Shown here in pieces: positions 15,818-20,915 of a stretch of DNA of 20,915 nucleotides. The stretch lies in assembly GCA_046724035.1 (NCBI GenBank), contig JBKOVT010000122.1, forward strand, positions 1-20,915, written 5' to 3'. Source of the stretch: DATARH01 sp046724035. GTDB lineage: Bacteria > Pseudomonadota > Alphaproteobacteria > ATCC43930 > CGMCC-115725. Made by a program: the position numbers and the translations under genes. The notes below the pieces were generated by a model. The model worked only from the letters and a program-made list of their open reading frames with translations, was not told the origin of the DNA and searched no databases. The stretch's first letter is position 1. Every line of letters starts with the position of its first letter.

Positions 15818-16491
15818 ATGGCTGGCACCACTCAAATCAAAGCGTATCCCGTGTCGATTCCGCGCCGCCGCATCATCGCGGGTTCCATCGCCGCCGCGAC
15901 CGTGCTCGGCATGCCCGCGATATTGCGGGCGGCTTTGATGGCGACCCGGCGCAGACTGAAGGGCCGTTCTATCCCCTGAATTACCCGGCCGATTCCGACA
16001 ACGATCTCCTGCATGTCGCCGGGCATAGCGAGGCGGCCAAGGGTACGCCGACTCGAGTCGCGGGACGCATTCTCGATATGGCCGGGCGGCCGGTCGCGGG
16101 TGCGCGGGTCGAGATCTGGCAATGCGATGCCAAGGGCTGCTACCACAATGTGCGGGACGGCGATGCCGGCCGGCCGCGCGACGATAATTTCCAGGGGTTC
16201 GGGCAGACGACCAGCGACAGCGAGGGCGCCTACCGGTTTCTGACGATCCGGCCCGTCGCCTATACCGGCCGCACGCCGCACATTCACTTCGTCGTCGCCG
16301 CGCCCGGACAGCGCCGCTTTGTCACGCAAATGTATGTCGCCGGCGAGCCGTTAAACGAGCGCGACCCCGTGCTCCGCGACGTGCGCGATCCGGCGGCGCG
16401 GGCGCGGCTCATCGTGCCGCTGCAACCGATGCCCCAGATCGGACCGGGCGCGCTCGCCGCCAATTTCGATATCGTGCTCGGCAATAGCTGA
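15818..16491 (+). pseudogene. Tat-signal intradiol ring-cleavage dioxygenase, frameshifted after the signal peptide
   Basis: The catalytic part is a complete non-haem Fe(III) intradiol dioxygenase like the protocatechuate 3,4-dioxygenase beta chain, which opens catechols between the two hydroxyls. It reads DPAQTEGPFYPL, then GRILDMAGRPVAGARVEIWQ and FQGFGQTTS. The iron ligands are all visible: Tyr in CYHN (codon 16141), Tyr in VAYTGR (16261), and the two His of HIHF (16279 and 16285). Arg at 16270 is the conserved active-site Arg. In another frame, from the ATG at 15818 (15800 is an alternative), comes a twin-arginine-like signal, IPRRRIIAGSIAAATVLGMP ending AILRAA. The two parts need a frame change near 15932. 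No good start codon precedes the catalytic domain in its own frame. It is either a recent pseudogene or a sequence error in an exported enzyme. Confidence 0.75.
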
Positions 16492-16495
16492 ACCG

Positions 16496-18814
16496 CTACG
16501 GCTGCGCGGCGCGGATGGCGCGCCAGAGGCGCTCCGGGCTGGCCGGCATCGGGATGTCGCGGATGCCGAGCGGCTTCAGCGCGTCCATGAGGGCGTTCCC
16601 AACGGCCGGCATCGCACCGACCGCGCCGGCTTCGCCTGCGCCCTTCACGCCGAGCGGGTTGGTCTTTGTCGGCACCGGGTTTGTCTCGCAATGCATCAGT
16701 GACAGATCGCCGGCGCGCGGCATCGCGTAATCCATAAAGGAGCCGGTCAGCAGCTGCCCCGACCGCGGATCGAAAACGATGTCCTCCATCAGGATTTGTC
16801 CGGCGCCCTGGGCGATGCCGCCGCGGATCTGGCCTTCGAGAAGGAGCGGGTTCAGCACCGTGCCGACATCGTCGACGACGCTGTAATCGAGGATCTCGAC
16901 CTCGCCCGTTTCGGGATCGATCTCGAGCTCGCAAATATGGACGCCATTCGGGAAATTCTGCTGCTTGGCGGCGAAGGCGGCGCTCGCGACCAGGCCGGGC
17001 TCCATGCCGTTGGGGAGACTCTGCGGTTCCCAGGCCGCCGCCGCGATATCGGCGAGGGGCACCTTGCGGTCGGTGCCCGGGATCGCGAAGACGCCCTCCT
17101 TGAAATCGATGTCCGCCTCGGCGGCTTCGAGCAGATGCGCGGCGATCGTCTTCGCCTTGTCGACGATCCTCTCGGTCGCGAGATAGACCGCCGAGCCGCC
17201 GACGGTCGCGGTGCGCGAACCGCCGGAGCCTTCGCCGATCGCGACCTTCTCGGTGTCGCCCTGGACGTAATGCACTTGGTCCGGACGCAGGCCGAGCCGG
17301 TCGCAGACGAGCTGCTTGTAGATCGTCTCGTGCCCCATGCCCTGGGTGATCGAGCCTGCAATGACCGTCACCGTGCCGCCGCGGTCGAAGCGCAATTCCG
17401 CGGCCTCAAACCCGCCCGCGGCGGCGCGCTCGATGGTGTTCGAGAGGCCGAGGCCACGCAATTTGCCACGCGCGCGCGATTCGGCGCGGCGCCGCTCGAA
17501 CCCGGCGGTATCGGCGAGCTCCAATGCCAGATCGAGGTTCTTCGCAAACTCGCCGCAATCGTAGGTGAAGATGAGACCCGTCTTGAACGGCATCGCCTCG
17601 GGCGGGATCGTGTTGCGGCGGCGCAACTCAATGGGATCGATGCCGATCTCGGCGGCGGCCTCGTCGACCATGCGCTCGATGACATAGGCGAATTCCGGTC
17701 GGCCGTTGCCGCGATAGGGCCGCATCGGGTTTGTGTTGGAGAAGACGGCCGTCACTTCGGCATGCATCGCCGGCGTGCGGTAGACGCCTGCCAAGGTGCC
17801 GAGATTCATGACAAACACGTTCGACGCGGCCTGCGCATAGGCGCCGACCGCCGCAATCGTCTTTGTGCGAAAGGCGAGGAAATGGCCGTCGCGGTCGAGC
17901 GCCAGCTCGGCTTCGGTGACGTGGTCGCGCGCCTGCGCATCGCTGAGAAAGGCTTCGGAGCGCGTGCTTGTCCATTTAACCGGCCGGCCGAGCTGCTTCG
18001 AGGCGAGGAGACACAGCGCCACCTCGTTGTAGACCGCCGATTTCATGCCGAAGCTGCCGCCGATATCGCCGGCGACGACGCGGATGCGCGCTTCCGGGAC
18101 GCCGATGATCTGCGCTAGATCGGCGCGGTAGGCGTGGGTGCGCTGCAGAACCGTGTAGCAGGTGTAGCGGTCTTCGGCCGGGTTGTAGTCGCCGATCGCG
18201 CCGCGCGGCTCCATCGCCGCGGCGGTGACGCGGTTGATGACAAGGCGGCGCTTGACGATGCGTTCGGCGCGCGCGAAGGCGGCCTCGACCGCCGCCTTGT
18301 CGCCGATCTCGTGCACAAAGCAGATGTTACCAAGGCAGTCGTCCCAGACGCGGGGCGCGTCCGGGGCGACGGCACCTACGGTCGAGACGATCGCGGGCAG
18401 CGGCTCGTACTCAACCTCGATCCGTTCGGCGGCGTCCATCGCCTGGTTCTTTGTTTCGGCGACGACAAAGGCGACGTAATCGCCGACCCAGCGCACCCGG
18501 TCTTCGACGAGCGCCGGAAAGCGCGGCTTGTAGGAAGGCAGACCGCCCGGCCGCTTCATGCCTCCCGCGGCCGGCAGATCGCTCCAGCCCGAAGCTTTCC
18601 AATCGGCGCCGGTCAACACGGCGAGAACACCCGGCATCTGCTGTGCGGCGCGGACATCGATCGAGCGGACCTGGGCATGGGCATGCGGCGAACGCAGCAC
18701 ATGGCCGAACACCATGCGCGGCAGCACGAAATCGTCGACATAGCGGCCGCCGCCGCGCAACAGGCGCGGATCCTCGAAACGCGGCACCGGCTGACCCAAC
18801 GCGAATTCGCCCAT
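16496..18814 (-). CDS. Xanthine dehydrogenase/CoxL-family molybdopterin-binding subunit, 772 residues
   Basis: This is the large catalytic subunit of a molybdenum hydroxylase, which hydroxylates aldehydes or N-heteroaromatic rings using water. Length is normal. The N-terminal a/b hammerhead (RFEDPRLLRGGGRYVDD, SPHAHAQVRSID) is followed by the molybdopterin-binding region with AMEPRGAIGDYN, GDIGGSFGMK and the active-site loop PYRGNGRPE (residues 366-374). The catalytic Glu728 lies in KGAGEAG. The loop is PYRGNGR, not the AYRCSFR of form I CO dehydrogenase, so CO oxidation is unlikely. The ATG follows AAGGGGA with about seven bases of spacing. The usual FAD and 2Fe-2S subunits are absent in this window. 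It is the last gene of the minus-strand series and ends 4 bases from the convergent dioxygenase. Confidence 0.93.
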   Translation of the reverse strand: MGEFALGQPVPRFEDPRLLRGGGRYVDDFVLPRMVFGHVLRSPHAHAQVRSIDVRAAQQMPGVLAVLTGADWKASGWSDLPAAGGMKRPGGLPSYKPRFPALVEDRVRWVGDYVAFVVAETKNQAMDAAERIEVEYEPLPAIVSTVGAVAPDAPRVWDDCLGNICFVHEIGDKAAVEAAFARAERIVKRRLVINRVTAAAMEPRGAIGDYNPAEDRYTCYTVLQRTHAYRADLAQIIGVPEARIRVVAGDIGGSFGMKSAVYNEVALCLLASKQLGRPVKWTSTRSEAFLSDAQARDHVTEAELALDRDGHFLAFRTKTIAAVGAYAQAASNVFVMNLGTLAGVYRTPAMHAEVTAVFSNTNPMRPYRGNGRPEFAYVIERMVDEAAAEIGIDPIELRRRNTIPPEAMPFKTGLIFTYDCGEFAKNLDLALELADTAGFERRRAESRARGKLRGLGLSNTIERAAAGGFEAAELRFDRGGTVTVIAGSITQGMGHETIYKQLVCDRLGLRPDQVHYVQGDTEKVAIGEGSGGSRTATVGGSAVYLATERIVDKAKTIAAHLLEAAEADIDFKEGVFAIPGTDRKVPLADIAAAAWEPQSLPNGMEPGLVASAAFAAKQQNFPNGVHICELEIDPETGEVEILDYSVVDDVGTVLNPLLLEGQIRGGIAQGAGQILMEDIVFDPRSGQLLTGSFMDYAMPRAGDLSLMHCETNPVPTKTNPLGVKGAGEAGAVGAMPAVGNALMDALKPLGIRDIPMPASPERLWRAIRAAQP

Positions 18815-18888
18815 CGTTATCGTCCCCTTCGTCGCGGCCGTCCGAGATTAGATTAGCCGCATTTGGGCGATGGGTGCAGGCCTCGGCC

Positions 18889-19095
18889 CTATTTCGGCGG
18901 CGCCGCGGTGACGACGTCTTGCGCGAAGATCATCTCCTCTTGTCCGACCAGCGCCGGGTCGCGCGGCGATTGGAGATAGCGCGCGAATACCCAGACGCCG
19001 TCGGCGGGGTTCGACACGATCTCGGCGACGGCGCCGTCAGCCAGCGTGATCTGTGTCCCGGGCATCAGCGCGCGAATATTGATCGGATCGCTCAT
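18889..19095 (-). CDS. Small protein coupled to the Rieske dioxygenase alpha subunit, 68 residues
   Basis: I recognise no named family. The ATG (19093-19095) overlaps the TGA of the alpha subunit as ATGA, so translation is coupled. The protein has no Cys, so it is not a ferredoxin, and no signal or membrane segment. The pattern TQITLADGAVAEIVSN, then DGVWVFARYLQ and EEMIFAQDVVTAA suggests a small all-beta, SH3-like barrel (inference). Coupling at one-to-one stoichiometry argues for an accessory or structural role in the oxygenase, such as assembly or electron-donor docking. The frame is open upstream to 19368, but that would lie inside the alpha gene. The next gene starts 74 bases downstream. 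Confidence 0.75.
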   Translation of the reverse strand: MSDPINIRALMPGTQITLADGAVAEIVSNPADGVWVFARYLQSPRDPALVGQEEMIFAQDVVTAAPPK

Positions 19096-20489
19096 TCCGC
19101 CGCCGCGCTGGGCATCGGGGCGCGGTCGTTCCGGCGCCATTCCATCAATTCGTCCCAGCTCTCGGCCTGCATGAACTCGGCCCAGCGCCGGTAGAGATTG
19201 CGCGCCGGCTCCTCGCTCGAGCGCACATCGGTGATGTCGACGACATGCCCCGGCACCCGCAGCCCCTGCCATTCGAAATTCTCGACCGCGGTGCCGATAC
19301 CCTGGGCGTAGGTGTAGGGATGGCGGCGCGCGATCGTGCCGCGGCTCGCGGCATGTGCGTAGTTCCAATTCTCCATGTCGTCCTGCTCGGTCATGCCGGC
19401 CGGACCGGAATAGCGGATGTAATAGTCGCGCAGGAAATTCTTGACCTCCGCGGGAGCATCGCGGTCAACAAAAAACCAGCGCCACACTTCGGTCTCGTGC
19501 GGGCTCTTCGGGTGCCAGGCCGCCATCGTGCGCGGCTGGCGCGACAGCAGCGCCGTGTTCGGGAAGATTTCGCCCGGCGCGCCGAGAAACCGCGCCTTGT
19601 CGCCGAGCCGCTTCCGCCGCTCCTCTTCGCAATCCCGGAAATACTCGGCGACAATCGGCGTGTTCTGGTACGCGGCGCGCACCTCCTGGTCCGGCGGCGA
19701 CAGATAGAGGATTGTCTGATGGCCGCGATCGGGCAGGCAGACATGCAGTTTGCGCCCGGCGAGCAATTCGCTCATGTCGCGCCTTCCGCTGCCGGATGGG
19801 CCGATGCCGGCGAGGTCGACCGAGCGGTGACTGATATTGTGATAGGTGTCGCCGCTGAAATTCTCCGCCGGGAATTTCCAGTTGCAGGGAATGAGCCATT
19901 TCTGGACGCCGCCCAATACCTCGGCCTGACCCTCGCGCCCGTCCCAGCCATCGAGCTGCAGATCGAGAAAGCGCGTCGCTTCTCCGAGATATTCGAGAAA
20001 GGGCGGCGCGGCCGGGTCCCATGTGGCCCAGACCGATCCCTTGTACAGCGCGAGCTGCGCCACCTCCACGAGCCCCCATTGCGTGCGGTCGAGCGTCGAG
20101 TGATACGCCTCGCGGAAAAACGGCACGCCGACGAGCCGCCCGTCCGTGCCGTAGCTCCAGCCGTGATAAGGGCAGGTGAAGACGGCGGTGTTGCCCTCGT
20201 CATAGCGGCACACTTTCATGCCGCGGTGCCGGCACGAATTGAGAAACACATGCACCTCGCCGGCGCGGTCGCGGCACAGGATGACCGCTTCCTCGCCCAT
20301 CCGCGCCGCGGCGTAATCGCCGGGGTTCGGGATCTGGCTCTCATGCCCGATAAAGAGCCAGGCGCGCGCGAAAATCCTTTCCTGTTCCTCGGCGTAGATC
20401 TCTTCGTTGACGAAAATCTCGCGGCTGATCTGCCCTGTCGTCACATCGACCAGCCCCGCCCGGTAACCGGAATTTTGCGCCGTCGCCAT
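19092..20489 (-). CDS. Aromatic ring-hydroxylating dioxygenase, Rieske alpha subunit, 465 residues
   Basis: This is the catalytic subunit of a Rieske non-haem iron oxygenase, which hydroxylates an aromatic ring (often to a cis-dihydrodiol) with O2 and electrons from a reductase. The Rieske cluster ligands are C86-x-H88-x17-C106-x2-H109 (CRHRG ... CPYHGW). The mononuclear iron site is in PAENFSGDTYHNISHRS: bridging Asp214 with His217 and His221. The third ligand is Asp370 or Asp371 in EQDDMENW. Length is normal. The ATG follows GGAGG with six or seven bases of spacing, and that site overlaps the stop of the beta subunit, 12 bases upstream. The three genes form a tight minus-strand unit. Its ferredoxin and reductase are not in the window. 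The substrate is unknown. Confidence 0.94.
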   Translation of the reverse strand: MATAQNSGYRAGLVDVTTGQISREIFVNEEIYAEEQERIFARAWLFIGHESQIPNPGDYAAARMGEEAVILCRDRAGEVHVFLNSCRHRGMKVCRYDEGNTAVFTCPYHGWSYGTDGRLVGVPFFREAYHSTLDRTQWGLVEVAQLALYKGSVWATWDPAAPPFLEYLGEATRFLDLQLDGWDGREGQAEVLGGVQKWLIPCNWKFPAENFSGDTYHNISHRSVDLAGIGPSGSGRRDMSELLAGRKLHVCLPDRGHQTILYLSPPDQEVRAAYQNTPIVAEYFRDCEEERRKRLGDKARFLGAPGEIFPNTALLSRQPRTMAAWHPKSPHETEVWRWFFVDRDAPAEVKNFLRDYYIRYSGPAGMTEQDDMENWNYAHAASRGTIARRHPYTYAQGIGTAVENFEWQGLRVPGHVVDITDVRSSEEPARNLYRRWAEFMQAESWDELMEWRRNDRAPMPSAAAE

Positions 20490-20501
20490 CAGTGCCTCCG
20501 G

Positions 20502-20915
20502 CTAAAAGAAGAACGTCAGGTTTTTGCTGAGCAGCACATTTTGGTCGAGGATGATCTTGCGCCGCGCGATGCGCCAGCCTTCGCTCTCGCTCCGCAACAC
20601 ATCCTCGCGCTTGCCGACCAGGATGTCGGTCTCGGTCTCGACCCGGTTGCGGTAGATCAGAAAGCGGCACCGCACCGTCACCTCGCGTGCCTCCGCAACC
20701 GACGGCGTCGCCTCGACGATCTGCACATTCGTCACGAGATGCGAGATGCGCGACACCGGCTCCTCGGCCCAATGAATGCCGGTCTGGATCTGTTTGACGC
20801 GCCGGGTCAGCGTATCCTTGCCTTCGTCGAACCACGCGATGTCCTGGCCTTCGCGGGTGAATTCGCGCTGTTCCTCGCCGTATTTGACATTGCGCCGCAT
20901 CGGCATCCAGTAGCG
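20502..20915 (-). CDS. Aromatic ring-hydroxylating dioxygenase beta subunit (N-terminus beyond the window)
   Basis: This is the small structural subunit, NTF2-like fold, that forms the alpha3-beta3 oxygenase. The visible part begins around YWMPMRRN and includes LTRRVKQIQTGIHWAEEPVS, RISHLVTNVQIVE, VRCRFLIYRNR, LVGKREDVLR and the ending LDQNVLLSKNLTFFF, all typical of the family. Beta subunits are about 160-190 residues and MPMRR lies well inside them, so the frame continues past base 20915. The ATG at 20904-20906 is an internal Met. The TAG stop (20502-20504) is 12 bases before the alpha subunit. Confidence 0.9.
   Translation of the reverse strand, partial: RYWMPMRRNVKYGEEQREFTREGQDIAWFDEGKDTLTRRVKQIQTGIHWAEEPVSRISHLVTNVQIVEATPSVAEAREVTVRCRFLIYRNRVETETDILVGKREDVLRSESEGWRIARRKIILDQNVLLSKNLTFFF

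Noticed and set aside
16496..18814. Carbon monoxide dehydrogenase (form I CoxL)
   Set aside because: The active-site loop is PYRGNGR and lacks the AYRCSFR motif with its Cys, and no coxM or coxS is adjacent.
16796..18856. Plus-strand open frames opposite the CoxL-type gene (16796-18118, 18134-18856)
   Set aside because: Compositional shadows of the Mo hydroxylase gene, whose motifs are complete on the minus strand.
19096..19368. Upstream extension of the 68-residue protein frame
   Set aside because: It lies wholly inside the Rieske alpha gene in another frame, and the extension looks random and Arg-rich. ATGA coupling explains the shorter form.
20904..20906. ATG as start of the Rieske beta subunit
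   Set aside because: MPMRR is an internal motif of this family and the frame stays open to the window edge, so the gene is cut by the window.

Overview
The window is high-GC bacterial DNA, most likely from an alphaproteobacterium. The small hypothetical families, the short tyrosine recombinase and the intergenic stem-loops recall Bradyrhizobium-like Hyphomicrobiales or nearby Rhodospirillales. This rests on recognition from memory, not on a search. It divides sharply into a decayed, gene-poor left third (about 211-7540) and a dense, well-preserved catabolic cluster (7578 to the right edge).

Left third. It opens with the last 69 codons of a zinc-type alcohol dehydrogenase. Beyond that lies a graveyard. 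Only two genes look intact: a hypothetical 229-residue protein (881-1570, minus) and a HAD-fold hydrolase (4178-4654, minus). An 80-residue hypothetical (6443-6685) may also be intact. Around them are broken genes: a tyrosine recombinase without its nucleophile tyrosine (2645-3203), an IS110-family transposase remnant (3272-3698), scraps of IS630-like and IS5-like transposases (3899-4053), a frameshifted membrane-anchored protein (5370-5800), a Crp/Fnr regulator tail (6111-6328) and two further frameshifted small conserved genes (6893-7536). The picture is an old, inactivated genomic island or recombination hotspot.

Right two thirds. A ketopantoate-reductase-like dehydrogenase (minus) is divergent from a plus-strand series: Baeyer-Villiger-type flavin monooxygenase, oxaloacetate decarboxylase/PEP-mutase family enzyme, small lipoprotein, HyuA, HyuB, and a Tat-signal intradiol dioxygenase that carries a frameshift. 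Meeting it tail to tail, 4 bp apart, is a minus-strand series: Rieske dioxygenase beta subunit (cut by the window edge), alpha subunit, a coupled 68-residue protein, and a lone CoxL-type molybdenum hydroxylase large subunit.

How they may work together (inference). The enzymes cover ring hydroxylation (Mo hydroxylase, Rieske dioxygenase), catechol-type ring opening (intradiol dioxygenase), oxygen insertion next to a ketone (BVMO), ATP-dependent opening or carboxylation of a lactam, imide or ketone (HyuA/HyuB), and finishing on 2-keto or 3-keto acids (ketopantoate-reductase-like and oxaloacetate-decarboxylase-like enzymes). This suits breakdown of an aromatic or N-heteroaromatic compound. The substrate cannot be read from the sequence. 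No regulator, transporter, ferredoxin or ferredoxin reductase for the cluster lies in the window.
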